64,000 bases of DNA from Effrenium voratum (GCA_963377175.1 CAUJNA010000513.1:909338-973337), one strand, 5' to 3'. Shown: positions 1 through 9,328, numbered from the stretch's first letter. Notes: generated by a model from the letters alone, not told the origin. Program-made: numbers and translations.

Positions 1-798
1 TCGAATTTCAAAGTTGAATTGCCGGAAACATTACAAACAGACAACGGAGTTCATTGCTACATTCACGAAGTAACATTACCTAACTCGTGGTATTCAATTC
101 AGTCAGGATTAAATAATATATTATACTTTTATTCTTCTCCACTAGTTCCAGATGAAGATAACACAAATGTCCATTATTTAGCGTTACAATTGGACGAAGG
201 AGTATATACTGGCACAGAACTAGCGACAGAATTCAAGTCAAAAATAAATGGTGTTGTAGATAATACTAATTTCTCAAATACTTATGAAGTTACTTACAGT
301 GTGAAAACTAATAAAATAACAATTTATTCAAACTATGCCGATAGAAAGTTCGCTGTGTTAACTGATGAACAAATGAAACTAACATATGCGGATTATATAT
401 GGAATGGAACTTTTGATGCTAATAACTTGCAATCTGCTAATGAAGTTTTAGGAAATTATCAAATGGTAGTTTATCAATATAATAATCCTTATGTTTCTAG
501 TTTCGTTAATCTTCAACCCATTAGAAATATTTATATTCATTCTTCTCAATTGTCTAATTATAATCAAGTAAATTTAAGAACCGGCGATAGCACAGTTGTT
601 AAGAAAGTACCAGTCACAGCACCACACGCGGGAATTGTCTTTGATTCGGAATTAAACCCTCTGGATTACTTGGATGTATCAAATAGAAGCTTTAAACAAT
701 TAGATTTTTGGATTAGTAATTCATTAGGAAATGAAATTAATTTAAATGGGGTAAATGTATCCCTGTCATTATTGTTTGTGAAAAGCGATATTATTTAA
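1..798 (+). CDS. Penton-like minor capsid protein, 5' partial
   Basis: The frame is open from the first base, so the true start is outside the window. The visible N-terminal stretch reads NFKVELPETLQ...GVHCYIHEVTLPNSWYSI, which resembles the F-x-V-x-LP-x-x-(I/L) ... E-(I/V)-x-(Y/L)P-x-x-W-x-x-I pattern of a capsid-associated protein found in adintoviruses and Polinton-like viruses. The C-terminal end (ending LDYLDVSNRSFKQLDFWIS, then GNEINLNGVNVSLSLLF) also fits that family, where a predicted beta-strand pair closes the protein. There is no signal peptide or membrane helix; the composition is Asn/Tyr/Ser-rich beta-type. It is the leftmost of a run of closely spaced plus-strand genes. The assignment to the penton rests on recalled family patterns, not a search; another virion structural role is possible. 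Confidence 0.5.
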   Translation, partial: SNFKVELPETLQTDNGVHCYIHEVTLPNSWYSIQSGLNNILYFYSSPLVPDEDNTNVHYLALQLDEGVYTGTELATEFKSKINGVVDNTNFSNTYEVTYSVKTNKITIYSNYADRKFAVLTDEQMKLTYADYIWNGTFDANNLQSANEVLGNYQMVVYQYNNPYVSSFVNLQPIRNIYIHSSQLSNYNQVNLRTGDSTVVKKVPVTAPHAGIVFDSELNPLDYLDVSNRSFKQLDFWISNSLGNEINLNGVNVSLSLLFVKSDII

Positions 799-845
799 AT
801 ATATTCTTTAATTTTTCCATATAGAAAATATATAGAATATATTAT

Positions 846-1340
846 ATGTCAAGTATTGAGGTAGTAGATGTTAATAATGAAACTAAAACAGAAGAAGCAC
901 CTGTTAATAATGAAGTCGTTGAACAAAATGAAACAGTTAATGAAGAACCAACGCCAGAAGAAGTTAAACCTGAAGAAGTCATTCCTGAACCAAAAGCGAA
1001 AGCAAAAGCATTACCAAGAACTAAAAAAGAAGTTGAATTAGTAGAATGTGAACAATGCTCTAAAAAGATGACATTGAAAAGTTTGAGACACTCACATCCT
1101 AAAAATTGTAAAGGGGCAAAAACCGAGATGCTCCCAGTCAATCCACAAAAGAATATTAGAAAGATAAAACCAGAAGTAAAAGAAGAAATTAAGAATGAGA
1201 TTAAACAAGAAGTGATTAAAGAAACTATTAAGAAACCCACGGCAACAGAACTATTAAGCCAACATTATGAAGAACTTAAACAAAAGAAAAAACAAGATAA
1301 ACAAGAAAAAATAAACAAATTATCTTCATCAATGTTTTAA
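846..1340 (+). CDS. Acidic-basic protein with a C2HC zinc-binding motif
   Basis: This 164-residue protein starts at the first ATG after an AT-only leader (48 nt after the preceding stop). Residues 1-60 are very acidic (Glu-rich, many EE and PEE steps), the middle holds a compact metal-binding motif, CEQCSKKMTLKSLRHSHPKNC (Cys-x2-Cys ... His ... Cys), and the last 60 residues are Lys/Glu-rich, likely helical or coiled. Similar short Cys-x2-Cys ... RxSH ... Cys knots occur in small proteins of algal large DNA viruses and PLVs; their role is unknown. It lies in the capsid-side gene cluster, and its upstream sequence lacks the CTACTTAAAG box, so it groups with the structural-type genes. No function is assigned. 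Confidence 0.7.
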   Translation: MSSIEVVDVNNETKTEEAPVNNEVVEQNETVNEEPTPEEVKPEEVIPEPKAKAKALPRTKKEVELVECEQCSKKMTLKSLRHSHPKNCKGAKTEMLPVNPQKNIRKIKPEVKEEIKNEIKQEVIKETIKKPTATELLSQHYEELKQKKKQDKQEKINKLSSSMF

Positions 1341-1370
1341 ATAATAATCTAATTATATTATATATTAATC

Positions 1371-1703
1371 ATGCTTATGAGAAGTCATAGAAATGTAGAA
1401 TTTAAAAGGGCGCCACAAGTAGAACGTCATTATAATGTTTCAGATTTATGGGGAGTTGCTTCAAGAATGAATTATTTTAAACAGTTGAAGGACACACTGG
1501 AAGCGAGACAATCACAGGGAGCATTAATAAAGTATAGAAATGATTTAGCTGAAAGCAACAGAACCGAAAGTTACAGAAAGGAATTAGACAGAATAAGAAA
1601 CATATTAGACAACACACGGTCACCAGACGGAATACAAACAAAGGAACAACTAACTGTAAGAAAGAAGCATTTAGAAGAAATGATTAAGAATATCTCTGAT
1701 TAA
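1371..1703 (+). CDS. Small hypothetical helical protein
   Basis: This 110-residue plus-strand ORF has its ATG 30 nt after the preceding stop, behind an AT-only leader. There is a possible second start two codons in (MLM). The N-terminus is basic (RSHRNVEFKRAP), and the remainder is charged and predicted alpha-helical, ending in KKHLEEMIKNISD. There are no Cys or His clusters and no membrane segment. It is not recognised. Its position inside a tight co-directional cluster with virion-type genes, and the intact frame in an otherwise decaying element, are the reasons for calling it real. Confidence 0.6.
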   Translation: MLMRSHRNVEFKRAPQVERHYNVSDLWGVASRMNYFKQLKDTLEARQSQGALIKYRNDLAESNRTESYRKELDRIRNILDNTRSPDGIQTKEQLTVRKKHLEEMIKNISD

Positions 1704-1730
1704 TTTATTTTTCTAAATAATTAATATACT

Positions 1731-2654
1731 ATGATTAAATCAATTAATAGATTGAATACAGTAGGACCGGTAAAAGTAGGGTCATTGAAATCACAATTAC
1801 ATTTGAGACCTTCTTATGATGAATTGTTGAAAGAAACATTAGTAGGAGATGAGAACCGTCCATCAATTGAAAATGTGATAGACAGAAAAGCGACAAGATA
1901 CAGATTAAACCAATACGGTAGTCAGTTTGATAATAAGGAAGCCTTAGACATTCAAAAGAAACAAGAACTAGACCGGAGAGGAGAAGTTATGAAAGGAGCA
2001 ATGTCGGACGATGGTAGTGTAAGAGCTAAACTTAATGATGAATTGAAACTTGCTGACACACTGAAACAACACCAGTCTTTCATTCAAGAAGGATTGGCGG
2101 AAACAAACAAACAGAAAGAAGAACTTGCTGAACGAATGAGACGTTGGAGAGAACAACACGAAGAAATGGCAAGTGCTGTTTCAAAGAGTTCATATCCTGC
2201 CGGTGTAGAAGTTCATTCAATGGTGTCCGCTGATGAAATGCCAGAATTAGAACCATTAGAGGAAGGCGAAGAAGAAGATGAACGAGAAGACGACCCAGTT
2301 GTTGAAGTAGAATCAAAAGCAGAAGACGCTTATGGTTACAACGAGTTTAAGAAAAGAGCGTCTGAACTAACACCCGCTTATCTTGCAAGCAGACCAGAAG
2401 AGATGAAAACAGTCATGGACAAACTGAAAGGATTTAGAAAGATTAAAGACAGTGTTCATGAAGAATTCACTGAGTTATATAATGCTTTAATTAATAGCGA
2501 TGGTGATTTTATCAAGAAGGAACACAGATTGAAATTAGTAAGGTTTTACAATGATAAAGTGTATTACTCAGTTTTCCACCCACGACCTAAGGAAAAAGAA
2601 GATAGTCCAACCGTGATGGATGGTTCAGTTAAAGAAATACCTGCGGAAGTTTAA
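1731..2654 (+). CDS. Hypothetical coiled-coil protein with an RPSYDELLKE N-terminal motif
   Basis: This 307-residue protein starts 27 nt after the preceding stop, behind an AT-only leader. Near residue 27 it carries LRPSYDELLKETL, which reappears in a diverged form (RRPTFEEMLKEAM) at the N-terminus of the next gene. Residues about 60-150 are Lys/Glu/Gln-rich and likely form a coiled coil; residues about 175-200 are a strongly acidic stretch (EEGEEEDEREDD). The last 100 residues look like a small folded helical domain. There is no metal motif, signal or membrane helix. It is not recognised. By position and leader type it belongs with the structural-type genes. Confidence 0.6.
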   Translation: MIKSINRLNTVGPVKVGSLKSQLHLRPSYDELLKETLVGDENRPSIENVIDRKATRYRLNQYGSQFDNKEALDIQKKQELDRRGEVMKGAMSDDGSVRAKLNDELKLADTLKQHQSFIQEGLAETNKQKEELAERMRRWREQHEEMASAVSKSSYPAGVEVHSMVSADEMPELEPLEEGEEEDEREDDPVVEVESKAEDAYGYNEFKKRASELTPAYLASRPEEMKTVMDKLKGFRKIKDSVHEEFTELYNALINSDGDFIKKEHRLKLVRFYNDKVYYSVFHPRPKEKEDSPTVMDGSVKEIPAEV

Positions 2655-2674
2655 TAAAATATATAATATTTAAT

Positions 2675-3550
2675 ATGACTGTTAAATATTATGGATTACG
2701 CCGACGCCCTACTTTTGAAGAAATGCTAAAGGAAGCGATGACGCACAGATTAAAAATTGAAATCATCCCCGAAAGACAGGTAATTGACTTGTCAATCAAC
2801 AATATAGATTTTGATGATTTTGACCTTTCAAAATACGATAGGAGACTACGGTTGAATGCTAGGGTTCAAACTGATGAACAAGTTCTTCAACACGAATTGT
2901 TCCCTGATATGTTTGATGAAGTAGCGCCAACATCACAGTTTTATGAAAACAACGAGGCAGACGCACAAACAACACGATATATAGCAAAAGATTTTACTGA
3001 TGAAATTTATAGTAATGCAACTTCAGGACCAAAAGATGAACCAAAAGATGAACCAAAAGATGAACCAAAAGATGAACCAAAAGATGAACCAAAAGATGAA
3101 AAGCAGGAAGATTTACAAAGTCTTCATTTAACATCAACATCGTCATCAGCATCAACCGAAAAAGATAAGAAAGAGGAAAGCCGAGAAATAAAATCGTTAA
3201 GAAACATATTTTTAGGTGGAGAAGACAAGAGCGTATTTGAACTATTCAAACGTGACAAGAAGACATCCACACCATCAGAACAATCAAGGGAACAGGAAGA
3301 AGAACAACCGAGGGCATCATTCTGGTCAAGACGACAGGTAGAAGCAAGAAGCAGAAGCCACTCACCAGAAGAAAGAGCAAGAGGTAATCAAATGAACAGA
3401 AGACAATTAGAAACAAGAAGCAGGAGCAACTCGCCCCAAGAAATAGCTAGAGGTAGTGAATGGACGAGGGAACAAATGGAAACAAGAAGCAGGAGTAGAA
3501 GCCCAGAAAGCATAAATACAAAAAGTAGCCGAGGCAAGAAGAAAAAATAA
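2675..3550 (+). CDS. Repetitive PKDE / Arg-Ser-rich hypothetical protein
   Basis: This 291-residue protein starts 20 nt after the preceding gene. Residues about 8-22 contain RRPTFEEMLKEAM, a diverged copy of the motif in the preceding gene. The middle has six exact PKDE repeats (12-nt DNA units at about 3030-3100), followed by a Ser/Thr patch. The C-terminal third has three imperfect repeats of about 23 residues carrying RSRSxSPE cores, ending in a polylysine tail. SR-type repeats of this kind are classic phosphorylation and nucleic-acid contacts in capsid or nuclear proteins, so a role in DNA condensation or nuclear delivery is possible but not shown. The frame is intact. Confidence 0.6.
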   Translation: MTVKYYGLRRRPTFEEMLKEAMTHRLKIEIIPERQVIDLSINNIDFDDFDLSKYDRRLRLNARVQTDEQVLQHELFPDMFDEVAPTSQFYENNEADAQTTRYIAKDFTDEIYSNATSGPKDEPKDEPKDEPKDEPKDEPKDEKQEDLQSLHLTSTSSSASTEKDKKEESREIKSLRNIFLGGEDKSVFELFKRDKKTSTPSEQSREQEEEQPRASFWSRRQVEARSRSHSPEERARGNQMNRRQLETRSRSNSPQEIARGSEWTREQMETRSRSRSPESINTKSSRGKKKK

Positions 3551-3586
3551 AAACTACTTAAAGACAAAACGCCCTAATATAGTAAA
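3550..3586 (+). promoter_or_regulatory. Early-type viral promoter box (copy 1)
   Basis: AAAACTACTTAAAGA lies at 3550-3564, followed 8-9 nt later by CCCTAATATAG and the start codon at 3587. The same pair of elements stands before the genes at 4059, 9370 and (weaker) 10013. Recurrence at the same distance from four starts is the evidence; the function is inferred. Confidence 0.6.
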
Positions 3587-3910
3587 ATGACAGGAATTTT
3601 TATTAACGGTAATAGTAAACAGAGAATAACGAATGATGAATTTGATATGATGGTTGAACTGATGAAAGCAGAAAACGACTTAGTCTTACAGATGATAAGC
3701 GAACAGAACCAGACTTCGAGCGATGGAAATGAGCAACCCGTGAGATGGAGGGACGACCAGAAGAACTACCACCAGAATTACTACAACAATAACCTAAAAC
3801 AGTCTTACACTTGTGAGGACTGCGGAAGGACGATATCAAGCAAATCAAATTTATCTAAACACAAGAAATCTAAAATTTGTTCGCAAGCTTCGCAACAATG
3901 CACATTATGA
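3587..3910 (+). CDS. Small zinc-finger protein (C2HC)
   Basis: This 107-residue protein has an acidic, predicted helical N-terminal half (residues 1-45), a polar Asn/Gln/Tyr linker, and one classic zinc finger at residues about 76-98: YTCEDCGRTISSKSNLSKHKK, then C. The last ligand is Cys instead of His. It is preceded by the CTACTTAAAG box and stands just upstream of the polymerase genes, which suggests an early DNA-binding or regulatory role. The family is not named. Confidence 0.6.
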   Translation: MTGIFINGNSKQRITNDEFDMMVELMKAENDLVLQMISEQNQTSSDGNEQPVRWRDDQKNYHQNYYNNNLKQSYTCEDCGRTISSKSNLSKHKKSKICSQASQQCTL

Positions 3911-4010
3911 AAAAATAATAATCATTCATCTTATTAAAAACACTTAATGAGATTAATGCGTTCATTCACAACCCGAAACCCATTTTCTCCAACAGTCAAC
4001 CCCAGCCCGA

Positions 4011-4058
4011 AAAACTACTTAAAGAGAAAATACCTTATATTATATAGAGTATAGTATT
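4011..4058 (+). promoter_or_regulatory. Early-type viral promoter box (copy 2)
   Basis: AAAACTACTTAAAGA at 4011-4025 is followed by TACCTTATATTATATAGAG at 4031-4049 and the start codon at 4059. This is the clearest copy of the two-part element and probably drives both the small ORF and the overlapping polymerase. Confidence 0.65.
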
Positions 4059-4394
4059 ATGGTTACCATGACAGAAGGAAAAATTATAGATTTCATTTTA
4101 AACAGCCAACAAGGCGAACTAATACAAAAAGAAGGGAGGCAAACACAAAAACTCAAAATAGGTGATAAGACCTACAGATATGATAAGAACAAACCAGTTT
4201 CAAACGTATTGAACACGAAACTAAAGGAAGTGGCAAGGAGTGACGGATATAGAAAGCATGGCCTTTTAATGAAAGGTGCTAATTATCTAAAACTAACGAG
4301 AGGCAGACCCTTACAGGATTATGTCAAGCGATTCAAGTCCAAATCACAGACGAGCAACAAGCGTTCAAGGGATACGCCAACACCTACTCGGTAA
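4059..4394 (+). CDS. Small basic hypothetical protein overlapping the polymerase 5' end
   Basis: This 111-residue Lys/Arg-rich protein starts at the first ATG after promoter copy 2; a second ATG lies three codons in. The core (residues 20-85) mixes predicted strand and helix, and the tail is Arg/Ser/Thr-rich and probably disordered. Its last 25 codons overlap, in another frame, the apparent beginning of the polymerase reading frame, which is open without an ATG from 4283. It may be a real early gene, or its 3' end may result from a frameshift that separated the polymerase from its start. It is not recognised. Confidence 0.45.
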   Translation: MVTMTEGKIIDFILNSQQGELIQKEGRQTQKLKIGDKTYRYDKNKPVSNVLNTKLKEVARSDGYRKHGLLMKGANYLKLTRGRPLQDYVKRFKSKSQTSNKRSRDTPTPTR

Positions 4395-7300
4395 GTGATA
4401 TAAGATTAAAGGGGTTGAAAGGTTTATCCTACTTAAAATACCAGAAGCAACGACTGGCCGAATTCCTGAACAGAAACCCGAACATGAAAATAATCGTGGA
4501 AACTGATTTATCATTCAAAAATCCCGACAACGAACTTATTCAAAGGCGGTTAAGAAGCAGAAGATACAATATTCATAATCCCGATGAGTTGAACAACGTC
4601 TTAAACAACATTGGTCATGACATTGAGACACAAATTGAAGTAGTCGAAGACGTTCAGTCGAGTTTGGTTCTTGTCCAAGTTGAAAAGTTAGTCATCAGTT
4701 ATGATAGGTACAATCCTACCCGTGGTTCATCCTTTATTCCATTGCCCGACTGGGTGGCAAACAAAAAGGCTTGTATTAACATTAAAAATGAGGATGACTT
4801 ATGTTTTAAATATTCCGTTCAATGTGGATTTTATGAGTTATTCAAAAAAGACCATCCCTGCGACATGTATCATTATAAGAAATATGTAGATGACAAATTT
4901 ATCAAATGGGACGGAATAGACTTTCCAGTAGGTAATGATGAGATTGAACTATTTGAAGAACAGAACAAACACATATCGGTCAATGTTTATTACATAAACC
5001 CCGATACGAATAGTAAAACTATTTTATTATACAAAAGAAGCAACAACCCACAAGCACAACACAAAATCGATTTAATTAAATTGACTGATGAAGTTAAATC
5101 GCATTACGCTTATATCAAAAATTACGATAAGTTAATGAGTAGTCAGACTAACAAAAAGAAAGTTAAAAAGTATCATTGTAGAACCTGCTCTCATGGTTTT
5201 CAATCAGAAGAACTTTTAAAGAAACACGAAGAACAGGGATGTCTAGCAGTTGAGGGTCAAAAAATAGAAATGCCAAAAGCAGGTGAAACAATAGCATTCA
5301 AAAACCATTTCAAGAAACTTAAAGCTCCATTCGTAATCTATGCCGACTTTGAATGTTTAACTGTGCCAATTGATGTTAAAAGCAAATCGGCAAAAGCTAA
5401 AACTACATCATATCAAAATCATCGTCCGTGTGGTTTTATGATTAATGTAGTCAATGCTATAACCGGAAGTAGTGAGCCTTACTTATACAGAGGTGAAGAT
5501 TGTATGGATGCGTTTGTAAAAAGAATGCATAAAGTGAAATGGGATGTTTTTGAGAAAATGAAGGAGGTCAAAGACCGTATTGAAACCGAGGAGGACTGGG
5601 AGGACTTCAATAATGCCACTAACTGCTTCATTTGCGGAAACAAGTTTGAGGAAGGTGAAAAGAAGTGTTGGGACCATTGCCACTTTACGGGACAGTATAG
5701 AGGTTGCGCCCACGAGGACTGCAATCTACGATTTAGTATGAGATATTATAAAATCCCTGTGTTTCTTCATAACCTTAAAAACTACGATGCCCACTTAATC
5801 ATCAACAAGGCTCACGAACTGAACAAGAATTCTAAAATAGAATGTATCGCTCAGAACAGCGAAAAGTTTATAACCTTCGGTTTTAAAAATCTTTGTTGCA
5901 AGGACAGTTTCAGTTTCTTATCGTCTTCGTTGGATAAGTTGGTGAAGTTGAGTAAATATGAGGATGATAAAAAGCGTGAGAATTGGAAGAACAATTTCAG
6001 ATACAGCGTTAGAAACCCGTATGTTAAAACCGATGAAGATTTGGATTTATTGACTGATAAGGGTATTTATCCCTATGACTACTTTGATGATTTTGAAAGA
6101 TTTAAGGAAAGGGCTTTACCACCGAAAGAAGCGTTTTACAGTAAATTGAGTGAAGAACATGTAAGCGATAAAGATTATGAAAGGGCACTGAAAGTATGGA
6201 AGCACTTCGGGATTAGAACACTCGGGCAGTATCACGACTTGTATTTAAGAACTGATGTTTTACTACTGACCGATGTATTTGAAAACTTTAGAGACTTGTG
6301 TATGGAATACTACGGTTTAGACCCCGCTCATTATTACACATTGCCAAATTTCGCATGGGACGCGATGCTTCTAAAAACTGGTGTTGAAATAGAACAATTG
6401 CATGACCAAGAAATGTTTGAGATGGTTGAAAAGGGAATGAGAGGTGGTATGTGTCAGGTTAGTCATAAATTAGCGGTGGCAAATAATAAGTATATGGGGG
6501 AAGCATATGATGAGAACAAGCCATCAAATTATATTAGTTACTTAGATGCAAATAACTTGTATGGTTTGGCAATGTCCCAGAAGTTACCGCTAAAAAATAT
6601 CAAGTGGGCAAAGAAAACGCCCAGTGTTGAAACATGGAATGAAAACGATGAGTTTGGTTATATTATGGAAGTTGATTTGGAATATCCCGAAACATTGCAC
6701 GACTTCCACTCTGACTATCCACTAGCGCCTGAAATAATGAATGTAAATGTGAATATGCTTTCTGATTATCAAAAGCAAGTCTACAAAATATATTATGATG
6801 GCAAAAATCCCAAGGACGAGAAAACAAGTAAGTTAATATTAAATCTAAATAAATAAAGAAAATATGTGGTTCATATCAAGACTTTACAGTATTATTTGAA
6901 AATGGGAATGAAAATGACCAAAGTCCATAGGATAATAAAATTTCAACAGAGGGCATGGTTGAAACCGTGGATTGACTTCAACACCGGTAAAAGGAAAGAA
7001 GCCAAATGCGACTTTGAGAAAGATTTATTCAAATTAATGAATAACGCGGTGTACGGAAAAACCATGGAAGACAAACGAAATCATATGGACTTTGAATTAG
7101 TTGATAATGAGGTAAGATATCAAAAATGTGTGAATAACCCAACATTCAAAAACCGATTTATTATAAATGAAAATCTGGTAGGAGTTGAAAAAACTAAAGC
7201 AAAACTGAAACTGGATAAACCGATTTTTCTGGGAATGAGCATTTTAGATTTAAGTAAATTACATATGTATCAGTTCTACTATGATGTCCTTAAGAAGAAG

Positions 7301-7804
7301 TATAACGAAAACATCAAACTGGTTTATACTGATACTGACAGTTATGTAATTCAAACAATGACTGATGACGTCTATAAGGATTTCAATGATATAAAGCAAC
7401 ACATGGATTTTAGCGACTATCCACCTGAACATCCATGCTTTGACAAAACTAATAAAAAGGTCTTAGGAATGTTTAAGGACGAAGTGAATGGAAAAATCAT
7501 TACTAAATTCATTGGATTAACACCTAAATCATATGCCTTCACAATTCATGGTGAGGGTGATGAACATAAGAAATCAAAAGGTGTAGTGAAACACAAAGTG
7601 AAAAAAGAACTGTCGTATCAGAACTATCACGAAGCATTATTTCAAAACAAAAAGCATGAAATCACATATAACTTCATCAGAAGCAAGTCGCATCAAATAT
7701 ATTCAATGTCTCAAGTCAAGCAAAGTCTGAGTAATTATGAAAACAAAAGGTTTTATATAGATGCTTTCAATTCACTGCCTTATGGGCATTACAGCATTAG
7801 GTAA
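4322..7804 (+). pseudogene. polB: Protein-primed family B DNA polymerase (PolB), interrupted by one in-frame TAA
   Basis: The frame runs from about 4322 (no in-frame ATG; nearest start-like codon TTG 4415) to 7804, with a single TAA at 6854-6856. N-terminal motifs are those of Maverick/adintovirus polymerases, including a C2HC finger near 5179-5242. The exonuclease has Exo I (YADFECLT, about 5340), a Cys/His cluster with DHCHFTGQYRG (5626-5733), Exo II (HNLKNYDAHL, about 5770) and Exo III (YLRTDVLLLTDVF, about 6241). Polymerase motif A is SYLDANNLYG (about 6537), motif B LMNNAVYGKT (about 7034) and motif C YTDTDSY (about 7325). The C-terminus ends with the family's LPYGHY. The stop falls between motifs A and B in the region before KYVVH with no frameshift, so it is a nonsense change. 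Motif A and motifs B/C would be separated, so the gene is dead unless the stop is read through. Confidence 0.9.
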
Positions 7805-7807
7805 AAT

Positions 7808-7852
7808 GATACGTCCCTAAAATGGGTGTTTGGGGACATATCATTTGAGGAC
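7808..7852. repeat. Hairpin-forming direct repeat, copy 1
   Basis: A 45-bp sequence starts GATACGTCCC and ends TCATTTGAGGAC, with GTTTGGGGACATATC in the middle. The two arms pair around a short loop; this copy has two extra mismatches. It begins four bases after the polymerase stop codon. Confidence 0.7.
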
Positions 7853-8025
7853 GGTTTGCGAAGAGCTCCCTTGAAATTGGGGTTGGTCTAAAACATTGAA
7901 ACAAAAAATCGGCGAGAGTTTAACCTTACACAACGGTTTAGGGTTGTAAGACAAAACGCCCGACCCACCCGCCCGATAGCTTGTAGTCGCCGAGGGAGGT
8001 GCCTTCTGACAAACAGGACTCACAC

Positions 8026-8070
8026 GATACGTCCCCAAAAGGGGTGTTTGGGGACATATCATTTGAGGAC
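8026..8070. repeat. Hairpin-forming direct repeat, copy 2
   Basis: This is the second copy of the 45-bp repeat, 218 bp downstream in the same orientation. GATACGTCCCCAAA pairs with TTTGGGGACATATC (13 of 14 Watson-Crick, the other a G-T pair) around AGGGGTG. The 173 bp between the copies (7853-8025) holds nothing I recognise. Confidence 0.75.
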
Positions 8071-8105
8071 ATTTTCAAATAAAAAATCTAAATAGTTCTA
8101 ATAAT

Positions 8106-8240
8106 ATGAAATTACTAGAATTATTTTCATGCACAGGGTCGGTTGGTAGGGTTGCTCGGGATTTGGTTTTTAGTGTTATTTCCCTTGATTTGAAAAATGC
8201 AAATATCAATACTGATATTTTGAGTTGGGGTTGTGGTTGA
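8106..8240 (+). pseudogene. 5' stub of a DNA cytosine-5 methyltransferase
   Basis: This is a 44-codon ORF. It begins MKLLELFSCTGSVGRVAR and continues with VISLDLKNANINTDILSW before TGA. In the small viral methyltransferase family the first motif reads LELFSGTGSVGK and binds S-adenosylmethionine; here FSGTGS is FSCTGS, so even the glycine loop is altered. The following SLDLKNA-x-INTDIL is the second motif of that family. The catalytic Pro-Cys motif and everything after it is missing, and the bases downstream do not continue the protein in any frame. It is a truncated relic lying between the hairpin repeats and the minisatellite. Confidence 0.7.
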
Positions 8241-8460
8241 AACTTGAAATGACCTAATGTCAGGCTCTGTAGGTAAGCTCGGCAAACTCGCTCCCTTCAT
8301 GCTTTGTTTGAACCCTCTCCTCAACAGAAAAGGAAAGAAAAAAGGACACGACAAAACACCCCTAAAAGACAACCCTGTGTCAGACGAACCTAGAACAGGA
8401 CAGTCTCGTAGCGGACGTTCAGCGTGACTTCATAACCTCAGGTCAGGCACATGGTGGACA
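8241..8460. other. Non-coding spacer
   Basis: I see no gene or repeat here. The sequence is less AT-rich than the viral genes on either side and leads into the minisatellite. Confidence 0.5.
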
Positions 8461-9091
8461 TACCCAAAAGGGGGACAGCCTACCACCCAAAAGGGGGACA
8501 GCCTACCACCCAAAAGGGGGACAGCCTACCACCCAAAAGGGGGACATCCTACCACCCAAAAGGGGGACAGCCTACCACCCCTACCACCCAAAAGGGGGAC
8601 AGCCTACCACCCAAAAGGGGGACATCCTACCACCCAAAAGGGGGACAGCCTACCACCCACCACCCAAAAGGGGGACACCCAAAAGGGGGACAGCCTACCA
8701 CCCAAAAGGGGGACAGCCTACCACCCAAAAGGGGGACAGCCTACCACCCAAAAGGGGGACAGCCTACCACCAAAAGGGGGCCTACCACCCAAAGGGGGAC
8801 AGCCTACCACCCAACCACCCAAAAGGGGGACAGCCTACCACCCAAAAGGGGGACAGCCTACCACCCAAAAGGGGGACAGCCTACCACCCAAAAGGGGGAC
8901 ATCCTACCACCCAAAAGGGGGACAGCCTACCACCCAACCACCCAAAAGGGGGACAGCCTACCACCCAACCACCCAAAAGGGGGACAGCCTACCACCCAAC
9001 CACCCAAAAGGGGGACAGCCTACCACCCAAAAGGGGGACAGCCTACCACCCAAAAGGGGGACATCCTACCACCCAAAAGGGGGACAGCTAC
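8461..9091. repeat. 23-bp minisatellite
   Basis: The unit is ACAGCCTACCACCCAAAAGGGGG, with an ACATCC variant and several truncated units, repeated roughly 27 times. It has no stop codon in one frame, giving an artefactual long ORF. The core CCCAAAAGGGG also occurs in the nearby hairpin repeat at 8034-8044. Confidence 0.95.
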
Positions 9092-9328
9092 TGGTTTATC
9101 AGCTTTTTTCACGGTCATCCTGGTTTCTGATGGCAATCACGAAACAATGCAGTTGTGAGACTGAGGAGCAGGACTGATAACAACGCCTGCCTCTGTCAAA
9201 TTAACTTTTGTTTATTAATATTATTATTTCATAATATGATTAAACATTGTTTTATAATCTAACAAGAAGGTTAAGACAATTAAATTTAACATGAAACCCA
9301 GACCAGCCGACCAGCAACCCCCTAGCCA
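9092..9328. other. Non-coding spacer
   Basis: This is AT-rich sequence between the minisatellite and the next promoter box. I see no ORF or structured element. Confidence 0.5.

Noticed and set aside
7841..8062. 73-codon minus-strand ORF between the hairpin repeats
   Set aside because: It has both ends inside the 45-bp repeats and no recognisable protein feature; no promoter box on that strand.
8127..8372. 81-codon minus-strand ORF
   Set aside because: Antisense to the methyltransferase stub, whose sense frame is clearly conserved.
8461..9091. CRISPR-like array
   Set aside because: There are no unique spacers; the repeats are contiguous or only truncated, and the host is eukaryotic.
8451..9158. 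235-codon ORF over the minisatellite
   Set aside because: It is a stop-free frame of a 23-bp tandem repeat with no protein features.
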